NCBI GenBank assembly: GCA_009760855.2
Contig: WPIO01000005.1
Span: forward strand, 4,130,001-4,194,000
DNA: 64,000 nt
Direction of reading: 5' to 3'
Source: Cristatella mucedo
Taxonomy: Eukaryota > Bryozoa > Phylactolaemata > Cristatellidae
Below are positions 10,482 to 21,585 of the stretch, piece by piece. Position 1 is the first letter of the stretch, and each line of letters begins with the position of its first letter. The notes under the pieces were generated by a model, which saw only the letters and a program-made list of their open reading frames with translations, was not told the origin of the DNA and did no database searches. The translations under genes were made by a program, and so were the position numbers.

Positions 10482-11827
10482 GGAATGATAGAGTAGTAAT
10501 CTCGTAGCTACTGCTGATGTGCTGAAGAGCAAGCAGTAAAGGCACGGTACCTGTTCGTCAACCAGAATTCAGCCAAAAGCCAATGGTCAACTCAGCATGT
10601 CGGCATCGCACTACGTCCTCACCTTAGCCAAACGAGCTAAACCTGCTGGAATCGGTCTCCACCTGCAGTAAAATATGGTTCTGCAGAAGCAGAGCGGACG
10701 TGACCAAAAGTCTGCAGCCCAATCACACGACAGAGACGGATACGGTGCTCTCTGGCAGCTTTCCGGTGATTGAGCCTTTTATGCTCTTGCAAAATCTAAC
10801 GATCAACTGTTACATGTAATCCAAGTGTGAAGGGTAGGCCAGGGTGTGTAAGCCTAAACCACTGATCATGGCTAAGGCTTCTGGGATTTATGGTCCCTGA
10901 ATTATGATGATAATGAAGCTTAATATGTAGTTTATTATCTTATAAAAGCAAAGTTGACTTGATTATATGTCTCTTTTTGCCAAGCTACTCCTACTCTTAC
11001 AACGCTGGAGAGGTTGCTTTTGCACTGAAGAATATCAAGCATGATGGTTCGGCGAAAGCACGTGGGCGAATTTCTTATTTGCATACCTGCATACGTAGCA
11101 GCTGCTTCTACGAATCGTTGGCCAATCTTCAAGGCGCTAGTCCTTCCAGTACCACTCCCACGGCTACGAGGCCTAGCACCTTTCACGTGCGCTTTTTTAC
11201 ATACAAAAGATCGATTGCCGCTACATTATTTTCGTTCGATGCTCGAGGCCTGGACTTTTTTGGAAACCCAGGGAAGAGTTATTAATAACTTTGTTGTTCT
11301 CTGACAAACCATGCCTTACCTATTGAAAAGTGTGCACGCCAAATCAGTTGGATTACCAGATAGCTTGAGATATCAGCGGGTTCCTGAATCATAAGCACAA
11401 GGAACCAAGATGAGTCACAATCTAGGATTTAGACAGGATGAGCAAGATAGCGATGGTCAGCCTGTGCTTTGGGCTTCGACTTGTACTCTAGTTGAACACT
11501 TCGGCTGGTGCCGTGAAAATGTAGCCCTCTGTGGCCACCGAACAGACTGCTCTGCGTCAACGAAAAATACTTGTTATTTTGAGGTTCGAGTTTCTTGGTT
11601 GCTACCATGCTTTGCTACCGTATGCATATTTACGTATGTCGGTGGACTCACTGTAACCGTGCTTCGAGGTTCCCGCTCCGTAAGTATTTGTGACGAATTT
11701 GCGAGGACTATCACCTGCTACTTCTTGCTGGGCTGCACTGGAAGACTTTAGTTCAGCAGCCGCTACAGTCCGTTCGTAACACTAGAACGTTCAGCAGCAT
11801 CTTATGCAGAACCTCAAAGGATTAAAC
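10482..11827. other. No recognisable gene
   Basis: Frames of 80-113 codons at 10935-11186 (-), 10959-11285 (+) and 11410-11751 (+) show no domain that I can name and overlap one another. No repeat family is recognised. Confidence 0.4.
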
Positions 11828-11952
11828 AATTCCAATGGTTAAGGTGCTCGAACCGACCAACGTCTGGCTGAGGTCGTGGGCTCGAGCCCGGAGGCATATA
11901 TGAAGCGCCTGAATAGAGAATAATTTTGCTTAGGGCGCTATGCAAATTAAGG
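11828..11952 (+). mobile_element. SINE-1 copy
   Basis: The A-box-like stretch is TGGTTAAGGTGCTC (11835-11848) and the B-box-like stretch GGGCTCGAGCCC spans 11878-11889. The hairpin runs from about 11903 to 11940, with arms GCGCC/GGCGC. Its inner stem is degraded compared with other copies. Confidence 0.82.
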
Positions 11953-12510
11953 ATATTTTTTAATCCCATTCTCAAGGCCACAGCCTACGGCATTGACCTT
12001 CATTTGTCGCTGGCATGCTCGAGTCTAAGGGGAAATCAGTTTTATCTGTTATAGAAACAGCTTGCTAATGAAACAAATATCTCGTTATTAACAGATCTGT
12101 CCAAAAATTTTTGGCAGATCATGTGATAATGAGATTTTGGTTCAAAACTGAAGCTAGGTTTGAACAGTCGGAAAAAAGCAAGCGCTGTACAAAGATAATT
12201 CTGGTGAAGATAACGAGTTCGCGACGAGTCTCACATGACTTTAATAACTTACAAATTTAAAACATCATTGTACGGTTTATAAAGTTGCTCTCCGTTGTTG
12301 TGGAGCTCTCGACTGCGAATCGAGGAAATCCAACACGCGATCTCTAATTTTCCACTTGTTTTCGGAGAATATCATCCAGGAATAAAAGTTGGCCATCAAC
12401 ACAATGAGCTCTGTCAATCCGTGACCAATCTAATAGGAACCCTTATCACGCAACAGTTTTTAGGCTAGACTTAAATATGCAAACCAACCTCTATAAATGT
12501 TTAATGTATT
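11953..12510. other. No recognisable gene
   Basis: AT-rich stretch without a long frame or a recognised repeat. Confidence 0.4.
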
Positions 12511-13026
12511 GGTCACTTTTAGGTCTCTTCATTCTATGGCTCCAGCCTATCTTTCAGATATACTACCCCATCAGGCAAAGCATCGTACCACTCGCTTTTC
12601 GGAATCCAACAGTCTAGAAATACCTCGTACAAACCTTAAATCCTTTGGAGACCGTGCATTTAGCTCGTATGCTCCCACAGCCTGGAACTCCCTCCCGACC
12701 TGCATCAGAACATCCCCTGACCTGACCACATTTAAAAGAAACTTAAAAACTCACCTATTTAGGACAGCATTTAGTGGGTCCTTGTGATTCGTCCTCGATG
12801 TGCTTATGCGTGCTGACAGTGTTCATGCTGCCACTAACCACATTTGCATGCTGACCCAGTGCATGTAACCCCTAACCATGTTATTCATTTTGTTTGTTTT
12901 TCAAGCATGATTTTACTTACTATTCTATTGCGTATCACTTTGCAGCAAATGTAAAGCGCCTAGAAAGAGATTAAGTTCTCTGAGGGCGCTTTATCAAGTG
13001 CAATATTATTATTATTATTATTATTG
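12511..13026 (+). mobile_element. LINE-A 3' fragment, young copy
   Basis: It is nearly identical to 4453-4968: the C-terminal RT codons (frame at 12497-12787, starting in flanking DNA), the 3' UTR, the hairpin at about 12953-12992 and the ATT-repeat tail to 13026. The few differences from the 3205 copy indicate recent insertion. Confidence 0.92.
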
Positions 13027-13139
13027 GAGTACGTGAATCCATTCCATAAATGAAAGTCGCTGCTGATTTGCTGGCTAATGGTCACGCACTGAGAGCGGAG
13101 CCAGCTTAATTTGCATATGTGTATACACAGTACACAGCC

Positions 13140-14910
13140 CCCTACTCACACAATAGATAGGGACCGGAAAACCTGTCGTAAGTCAAGGCGAAAATGGTAT
13201 AGGATACGTTCTACTAAGATACGATCTGACGAAGACATAGATAATTAAACGAATTGATTTTTTTTTACAAAAACATGGAAATTAAGAAATAAAGAAGAAT
13301 AATTAAGTAAGATTATATTTAAGTTCCATAATATGGAGTATTTTGGGCATAAATTAGCTGATAATGTTATATTACATTAAATATTATTGGAATAAGGATG
13401 AGGAGTTGGACGATCTTGCTGGAGGATAATCAACTTTCTCTTTCTCTAAGCCCTCGTGACTAGTAGATGGCTAAGGTGAATCAGCTGCTTTGCTAGTGGA
13501 TAGTTGGGTTCACTCTTTTCTATTTCAATGAAATCAAATTCGAGCTTTGACTTTTTTCTTTCTTACAAGATTTCATGATAACAGAAAAGAGACTCATTAA
13601 CTTTCCTTTCAACTTTAAGGTATCGTTCGAAGTTGCAGTCATTTTTTTCTAGAAACTGCATTCCATGAACGATAAAGGAGAATGCCTTGGCCATTTCTTT
13701 TATGTTAAGCTTTCGTGACACCAACTTCGACTCGTCATCACTTATTTCGTCTTTCTTTTTTCCGTTGCAAATTCTATACATTCTTCATTAGTTAACTCAC
13801 CACCTTCTTCATCGACGAGCTCGCCAATTGATGCTATGCTAGCATCAATTTCGAGCTGCTTACCCAGTATCACAATTTTGTGTCCAATTCTTTTCACTTG
13901 TATAGCCTTTGCCAAAATCCTTAAAGTCATACACGTATGCACTCAACACTTTTCCCACACGCCGTTCATGCACGTCACCTTTTCATCGTATCACGCACAT
14001 TGAGTGTTTCAATGGCATGTAGGATGCACTCGCGGCAATATTTGCGTGAAGTAGTGCCCCTATCATTTTCTGCAATAGCTTGAGCAAACGTACACCGCAA
14101 TAGTAGGCCTTAAAAAGCAAGAGTGATACCTTGATTCAACGGCTGAATGAGAGAAGTGGTGTTGGTTGGCATGAAAATCACTCTCACGTTTGAATCCAGC
14201 TTCTCAATATGATTTGGATGTCCCGGAGTACTATCCAAATCAGCAGGATTTTGAAGGGATTATTCCTATCAGTACATTTTTGCATCTGGAATTAAGCAGT
14301 GCAGGAACCAGTCTTCAAAAGCACCGCTGTCATCCATGCTCTCTACTTTAGGTGGTAACGCACAGGAAATCTGTTCTTACTGATGTTCTTGAAGGTACGG
14401 AGTTTGTAGAATGATAAAACAGGAAAGGTTTTAGCTTAAGGTCTGCCACGTTCCTCCAAGCAACAACGCCAGCCAATCTTTGAAAGTCTTAAAGCTAGGC
14501 ATTGACTCTGCTTCCGGGTGTATGTAAGTACGCTCACGCAGACGTTTCCAGAAATGCGCCATTCCAGAAATTTGTCCACTTAAAAAAACCTTTTCCGGCA
14601 AATAATTTTCTTTCTTCCGGGTGTATGTGTGTACGCTCAGAGATACGTTTCCAGAAAAACGCCGTTTCGTCCACTTAAAAATCTTTTCCGGAAATAATTT
14701 TCTTTCTTCGAGCGATGCCTCCAAGTAACTGTCAATCTATTATTCAGTATATCTTTTCTCCTCATTGGCATGTATTCACAAATTGATTTACGAGCTTAGT
14801 TGACATAGCAGCTGAGGAGGCAATTTCAAAGTGACCTATGACCTCTTGAACTTAATAGTCTCTCGATGCCGAGAGGATTTTAATTTGCTCGCTATTTTCT
14901 TTTTACGTTG
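13140..14910 (-). pseudogene. Tigger/pogo-type DNA transposon, degenerate transposase
   Basis: On the minus strand, broken frames follow Tigger-type DDE transposase order. A possible helix-turn-helix remnant lies near 14830-14910. PSFKTFKDWL is coded near 14470-14500. A catalytic-core segment near 14180-14270 reads ILLILDSTPGHPNHIEKL followed by MPTNTTSLIQPLNQG; the family usually has DNAPGH and IQPMDQG. The C-terminal tail at 13563-13942 contains GELTNEECIEF, AFSFIVHGMQFLE and ERYLKVERKVNESL. Many stops and frameshifts make it inactive. Low-GC sequence with GTCGTAAGTC near 13170 resembles Tigger terminal regions, but I could not pair terminal inverted repeats, so the ends are approximate. 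Confidence 0.78.
14512..14709. repeat. Two-copy tandem duplication (about 103 bp) inside the Tigger relic
   Basis: The segments 14512-14614 and 14615-14709 both start with TTCCGGGTGTATGT and end with AATAATTTTCTTTC, with scattered differences. The second copy is slightly shorter. The duplication lies in the transposase region and creates a repeated peptide in the frame at 14431-14724. Confidence 0.85.
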
Positions 14911-15352
14911 GACAGTGCAGAGATAACCAAACAAGAAGGCTGTCATTGCCAAACGCTTAAATACACAGTAGCTTGCGCGGGGCTTTTTTTGGCATTATAA
15001 CAAGGTGGCTGATTGAGCCTCGTAGGCTTGCATCTAGACTGCTAGCTTGCCTACGAAAAGATTAATTCTGTCAATAACAGCCTGTTCCTTTCACAAGTAA
15101 AGGTGAAGGGCAGAGAAAGCCAAGACATCGAAAGTTTGAGATAATCTGCAGCCCAAATCTGAGATGGTGGAAGTTGTGAAATAGATAAGACTAGTGAAGA
15201 TCCGCCAAAAACTCGCGGTATGTCATATTTGGAATTTCCATGCTTACAGATTAGAAATTAAATCTCGTTCAAATTCGTGGGCTCGATTGATGTGGCATCT
15301 AAGGCGCCGAGATTACATTCTCTTAGGGTGTTACACAAATAAAACCTATATA
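14911..15352. other. No recognisable gene
   Basis: No long frame or recognised repeat between the Tigger relic and the CA microsatellite. Confidence 0.4.
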
Positions 15353-15536
<184 letters not shown>

Positions 15537-15637
15537 GCGTATATACATGTATATAAAGTATATATAAGAATTTAGTACTCACACAAAATTAGTGGCTACC
15601 TACCTGTTGATACCTATCGTCCGTGCACGCCCTGAAA

Positions 15638-15675
15638 ATAAATCGCCTCCAGCAGCACTGCTGAAGGCGATTTAT
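15638..15675. repeat. Near-perfect palindrome, 18-bp arms
   Basis: Arms 15638-15655 (ATAAATCGCCTCCAGCAG) and 15658-15675 are complementary at 17 of 18 positions, with a 2-nt spacer CA. It could extrude as a cruciform or be the scar of a folded element. Confidence 0.9.
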
Positions 15676-16082
15676 GGCGTATCATGAAAACATTCTATTG
15701 TGTCAGTAATGCGAGGCTAACTCTTTATGGGGATTCAAATAATTATAATTGTAGTTTTGATTATCACAGCAGAGAGCCAGCCGGTGCCCAACACCAACAG
15801 TTTATTACGACGCACGGAGCCGAAGGGCGCACGGCTCCCTTCGGCCCCTACTCTCACTGGGCTCCCTCTGCCAGATTGGTGTTTCCTCCTCCCCACTCCC
15901 TCCCAACCACAACTCATCCCGTGAGTTGGTGGGAGGACAAAGCCAGCCTCTGTCCATGCCACATCACAGGCGGACCACAGCTGTGCACCGGCCCCTCTCG
16001 GTGGTGCTTCTAGCAGCTCACCTGTGGCTTATCAGAGGAGCCTGCATACAATACATACATACATACGTACATACGAACTACA
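15676..16082. other. No supported gene
   Basis: Frames at 15684-16013 (+) and 15735-15962 (-) overlap the same GC-rich stretch and show no recognised domain. A short imperfect ATAC repeat lies at about 16047-16072. Confidence 0.4.
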
Positions 16083-16400
16083 ATAATAAAAATGATATTA
16101 TTAAGGGATTTTCTAGAACACAAAGAGAACTAAATTCTTGTCTATCCACGTTGCTTACGCTGGAAATGAAGTAGTTTAACGAATAAGTGATAACAGGTGC
16201 AGTGTCAGCATGCATTCGCACATAAAGCACAAGCCGGTAGCAGCACGTTGGTTTTTAGCTCCCTGTTGACATTCGGAAATCAGCAGCTCTGAGGTCAATT
16301 TGTCAGCCGGTAGCAAGCTCCAGAATTTAGGACCATAGGAGTTGAAGGCACGGTCTCCAAAGGATTTGAGGTTGGATTGGGAATTTATTGAAGTTCTCCT
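16083..16400 (-). mobile_element. Old LINE-A-related 3' fragment
   Basis: The order of landmarks matches other minus-strand LINE-A ends: an AT tail, a decayed hairpin (CAAAGAGAACTAAATTCTTG), a GTGTCAGCATGCA stretch, then CACGGTCTCCAAAGGATTTG, which codes the FGDRA region. Divergence is much higher than in the other copies. Confidence 0.65.
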
Positions 16401-17750
16401 GGTCCAGTGCTCAGGGTGAGAGTGGGCGGAAGTTGCGGAAGCTCTCCTGGTTTGGTATTAACTTCTTAATGAGCGGCCCTATGGAAGCGTGTCTATCGAG
16501 AGTCTACACGGTGGAGTCAGGTTTCTAATGCCAGATGTTTGCATCGATTTGTAAACCATTCTGTCACTTTGACTGAGTAGAAACGCTTATTTCTCAGCTT
16601 ATTTACTTACGTTCGAACTCGCTATTGTTCGATCGGAGGAGGATGGCTCCGACCACCGGATAGAGGGGGAGACTGATTTTCAAGAGCATTCATCACAGGA
16701 TCGTCCGCTTGTTTCCCCTGTGTATCAATCGCTTTGCTTCGCCTGCGTATCAATAAGTAGCCGCTTCTCAGCAGTCAGCGATATTTGCACAGGGCGCGGC
16801 TGCAATTTTGGTCCTAGTAGAGGCAGCTCGGGATAACCCCAGAACTTGATCGCTTACAGTATACGCCGAGAATTATGCTTTACTAACAGCCTCTAAGAAT
16901 TTGTATTTGTATCCAAATTCCGATTATCGCGTCTCTTTCTCGCCTGCAATCACTCACAGGAAATTGTCTTCACTTACCACAACTACCGTGCAATTTTTGT
17001 GGTAAATTGAACTGACCCGACTTTGAAACCACGCTTTAACGTCATTAAATTTAAAAATAATTTAGCTCAAATGAACAGAATGTGTGACTTGAGTCGAGAG
17101 AAGAGTAAAGAGGAATATGTAAATCTGCAGATGGACCAGTTAGAAATTAAAAAATGTTGCTGTGCACCAGCCACGTGTTCGATTGAAGCCAGACATGATG
17201 AAACAATCTTTGTGACGGCCTGATAGTTTTCAAAGTCTAGAAATATCCGAAAATGCCATATTTTTCCGGTTTGACTACTCCTAGCTCCTGTCAAGACGGA
17301 CTCAATTTCAAACACAGTAGAAACGTTTAATTTTGACCACGCGCAGTCACAACTGAATTATATTCTCTGCTGCTAAAATATTTCAGTTAAGCCTTTTTTT
17401 ACTTGTCGCTATATCTAATTCATCAGCTATATAGCCTCTAATCTTGCCACTTCAGCCGAGGGTAGCGGTAGTTCTGCACACTCATTGAGAGTCCCAGTTT
17501 GATTACTGAAGCGTCGCTACAACTTTACTGCAATTGCAGTTCGTCAGATACTATGAATCTTGAGACTTCTAGATGTAGTATCCTGCTATTATGTAAGGTA
17601 GTTTTTCAGCTGCACTAACCTAAGAACTGCATATTGCAGAGCGACCTACCGTTGCCTTGCCAGCGGCTAATTTCGCAGGCAAGTTAAGCGAAGAACGGAC
17701 GTGCATTGATATTGGTCTCGTTTTTGCAATTTTTCTAGATTAACTTAACT
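16401..17750. other. No recognisable gene
   Basis: Only short frames, such as 17023-17223 (+) and 17067-17315 (-). No repeat family is recognised. Confidence 0.4.
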
Positions 17751-18240
17751 CTAAGTCACAGCTCCATCATGCCCAAGCGACAACCGTGAGCATAATTTAA
17801 CAAAAAGCCACACAACAGCAATAATGCGACCTGCAGTCGCGAGAGTGCTGGTCCGTCCTGAAGACCCGGAGGGCGTGGCAATCATCGTCATTGGCGAGTG
17901 TGTCGGATCAGCACAGCGGACCTGATCTCGAAGTCCATTTGATAAATAACTCCTAGCAATCCTTTTTCGTGTAAGCCCTCCGCATTGGCGCCAGTGCGCC
18001 ACCCGACGGCCTCTTCCTTTTCTTCCTGTTCCGTAGGCTGTGCCTGGCCCCCATCTCCAACGAAAAACCAGCGCTACCAGCAGTCGACCAATAGTGAAGG
18101 CACTGCACGCAAAGCTGCGAATGCCGCCAAAGCACGCCGTCGCACGATGCAACTACCGTTAAGCATAGCGGCCTGCTCTTTGCTGCTGCTGCTGCTGCTG
18201 CTGCCACTCACCTCAGTTGCAAGCTGTAGCTAGGCAACAG
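17751..18240. other. GC-rich block with a signal-peptide-like short ORF
   Basis: The minus-strand frame 17751-18152 (133 codons) has no recognised domain. On the plus strand, ATG at 18147 opens a 28-codon frame ending at 18233. Its residues run from basic flanking sequence into a seven-codon CTG run (about 18181-18201) coding poly-Leu, then Ala-Ser-Cys, like a signal peptide. It could be a first coding exon, but no convincing splice donor follows. It may equally be a CTG-repeat accident. Confidence 0.25.
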
Positions 18241-20230
18241 TCGTGCAACGGCAGACACACAGTGCAGAAGAGAGCCAGCCATTCTGCCGAAAGCTGACGC
18301 GGGTACTCGAAAGTTTCGACGCAGCATGTCTGCTCTACAATAAGCTACATATCCATGATCTGAGCAAATACATCTCGTTCCTCTGAGGAGGAGCTCTCCT
18401 GAAATGAAACAAAAAAGCGATGTGCGATGGTGGCCAGTCGCCAGGCTCACCGCAGCTTCCGAACAGATCGACACCTCTTTTTGGTCATATAGCCAGCCAG
18501 CCAATTAGCTTTCCCCTTTCGTATGAGCATTCGGAGGTACACCTTATTCCCATCCTACAAGGGGAGGCTATGTTAAGGTGATGGCGTAAATTGTTGGCTC
18601 ACTAATCCGATAAGAAAAACTAGCCCAAATAAGGCTCCCATTTCCAGGTGACGGCCGTAGCCCGCATTCCTGCATGAGTTCTTAAGGGCTGTTTGACTCG
18701 CACGGCCTTAGTTATCAGCAACCGGAAAGTAAGCCAATCCCTCAATACCGAGGAAATTGTGGCTATTTTGGCAGCTTGAGTGTCGCAAATGCGGGGATCT
18801 CCGAGTTTCTTGTTGCTGCGAGTACCTATATGACGGAGGCATATCAGATTGAGAGCACTTGTAGCAAACCGGTTTTATTAGGACTCGACACTTGTGTGTA
18901 GGGAAGAAACATATATCTGTAGCACAATTTTCAATTATCAGTGAGCAATAAGCAGCACAGAAGCTCGATGGCAGAGCAAAGTTCCTTTTATGTTTAGTTC
19001 TCCGACGGTGATTTCCGATAAATGAAGTATGAGTACTATCAAGTCCCAAAAGTTTGCACGCTACAGATATTTAGGCCGATGATATAAGTAGGCAGAATCC
19101 GACTCTCGAATGTGACGGTGCGACGAGCGGCGGCAGAGCCGCTAGACTACGGTATCCGCATCCGCCCATTCCTAACCACGCTCATAGCTTGCAGCGAACG
19201 TACTTCGCATACCACGCCTGGGTAGGCGATGCTGGTGTGCAGCCAGTCGGGATGGGCGAGCACTCACTATGCGACTAAGTGCTTTACTCTGGACATTCGG
19301 AACCGACGAACCCTAGTGGATGGACTGCCAAGGGTCGAGGCGCTGGGGATTCCTCAAGAAGTCGTTACAAACGGGCTGCCGCATCTACCGCATCTGACTA
19401 GAACTCCGCAGAAAACGCGGCGCTGGTAAAAGTGTGAGTCCCAACCAACGCACGGCGAGTTCCGGTGAAGCCCTAAGCCTCGTACCACGGCTAGCGACTC
19501 GTAAGTGCAGCACTGACGCGCGCATTCATGCCAACTTCACTGGAACGCGACAGCGCGCAGCCCCGCGACTAGGAACAATGAACTTGACAGCTGAGCTTCG
19601 ATTATGAATCGTGAGCTTGGTCGCTAAATTCGAACTGAATTTTTTTTCAAATAGCCGCGATTAACCTAAGCTTTAGGCAGTGCGATTAATGATTATATGA
19701 ACGAGGTTATTGTATAACATACTACTTGGCCGCTATGGAAGGCACGAGTCTGTCCGCAGTCGCCCTCTTGAAGTAACGGTCTGTCGGTTTATGAGTCTTA
19801 GCACAGAGCGTGAGTTGCTGTAAGCTTGTTAACGATTCTGTCGGAAGTCACCCTGCGTGTCAGCGGTAATATCTAAACGATTTTTGTATTTTTTTGTAAT
19901 ACAGAGTTGTTTTTAACGCTGCCTGTTGGATATCGAGCGTTGTGTAACTACCATTTGGTGCGTTGCAAGCATCGGGTCTCTTCACACTGCACGCACTGTT
20001 CCGCTGTCCAAACTTGTGAGTGTTACGCGGATACGACAGCAGCCACAATGAGCGCCCGTAACTATTAGATTATCAGTAGCAAGTTAAATCCGAGCGCTGA
20101 CATTAGCGCCCTCAAGTTCCGCTCTCGTAGTAGTCTCAGCTTTAATCTCATCAGGCTGCTGGTTAGCCTTGACATTTACGTTCGATATTGTAAGCTTTTG
20201 CTTCAGACATTGACGTACCTCTACCTTCAG

Positions 20231-20232
<2 letters not shown>
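18241..20232. other. No recognisable gene
   Basis: Short frames only (18208-18504 -, 18708-19049 -, 19229-19429 +), with no domain that I recognise. GC-rich unique sequence at about 19080-19560. Confidence 0.4.

Positions 20233-20298
<66 letters not shown>
20233..20298. repeat. (TA)n microsatellite
   Basis: An uninterrupted TA array of about 66 bases. Confidence 0.98.
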
Positions 20299-20299
<1 letters not shown>

Positions 20300-20756
20300 T
20301 CTCAAGATTAGTACTTTCTTTCAAATGCTGCTATATGCTCGTCAGCCGCTGTGCATATATGTCCATAACTCCGTGCCGTGTGCATATATGTCCATAACTC
20401 GCTTAAGGTCAGAACGATGTTCTTTGTCAATTGCTTGATTTTGTTCAAGCAAGGCTTAAAACTTCGCAGAATGCATTCTAGATATTTTAATGGATCCCGA
20501 AACTCGGAAGAGCAAGTAGCTTATGTTAGCGTTCAAATACTCGATATCTCTCAATACCTTACTCAATCGCGCCTATAGGGAAATTTATCTTACGGCTCAA
20601 TGTTCACCAATGTAGTCGCATGCAATGAGATTTGCACACTGCGAATGCTACTGGTCTCCAGCAATTATCCACCACTTTCGACACCTAATGTTTCAGCCGG
20701 GGTCCAGCGGCCTCCACCTCCAGAAAGAGACATGCCGCAAACACAGTGCCTGTAAC
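20299..20756. other. No recognisable gene
   Basis: Contains a short local duplication at about 20351-20400: GTGCATATATGTCCATAACT occurs twice. No gene is recognised. Confidence 0.45.
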
Positions 20757-21585
20757 GATGCTAGTATCTCCGTCAGTAACTCCACAAAGTCATAAAGACC
20801 ATGTGGGTGTTACGCAGGAGAGTTTTGTATAGCGCACTCACAGCCTAAGCGGCTTTCGGTACGCATTCGGTAGCCAACAGACTTTGTCTCACGCAACAAA
20901 GACAAAGTGGGAAGCATAGCAGAGTTAGGAGAGCAGTTGAGGTAGTGAGTAGCATAGAAGTAGCAGTTCAGGACCGCTGAAAAAGATGTGCCATAGTCGG
21001 CAGTTGGAGAGTAGATGTCGTTGCGCAAGAATTGTGGAAGTGAGTTCCACAGTCTAGGACCTGCAGAACTAAAGCTTCTGTCGCCAACTGTCTTTAAGCG
21101 GAGGAATGAGACAGCTAATTTATTGTCCACACAGGACCTGAGGGCGCGAACAGGCTGAAACTGATGCACCAGTTCAGCTAGGTATGAAGGAGCCAAGCCG
21201 TGGCGGGCCTTGTGGGTCAGCGTAAGAACTTTGCTCCGTATCCTTTGCTCAACCGGCAACCATCCCAGCTCTTCCAGCAAAGGTGACACGTGCTCAAACC
21301 GCTGGGACTTGAAGACCAGCCTTGCAGCCATATTCATAGTCCGCTGTAGTGGCATAATAGCTTTCTTTGGTAGCCCAGCCAAAAGGGAATTACAATAATC
21401 AAGCCGAGACAGAACTAAAGAGCTAGTTAAATTTTTTACAAGCCACTATGGGAGACAGCTTTTAATCTTGGATATGGATCGGATGTGATGGCTAGCTGTA
21501 GAGGCAGTCTTCTGCATGAAGCTTTTGAAATTGAGGCAGCTGTCGAACACGACACCTAGATTACGAGCGTCCTTGCTGAGGCACG
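20757..21585 (-). mobile_element. LINE-B (CR1/L2-like), 3' third with open RT C-terminal frame
   Basis: On the minus strand the 190-codon frame 20810-21382 encodes the C-terminal RT region. It starts MAGLPKKAIMPLQRTMNMAA and continues LEELGWLPVEQRI, LTHKARHGLAPSYL and LWNSLPQFLRN, the standard CR1/L2 thumb and C-terminal layout. Broken codons continue upstream to about 21585 (SHHIRSISKIK). The 3' end carries the TGGAGTTAC terminus shared with 1630-2082 and 32666-32737. Sequence and terminus differ from LINE-A, so it is a separate family. Confidence 0.85.

Noticed and set aside
13000-13026. CRISPR or satellite array suggested by repeated ATT units
   Set aside because: These are short microsatellite tails of LINE-A copies. 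There is no repeat-spacer structure anywhere in the window.
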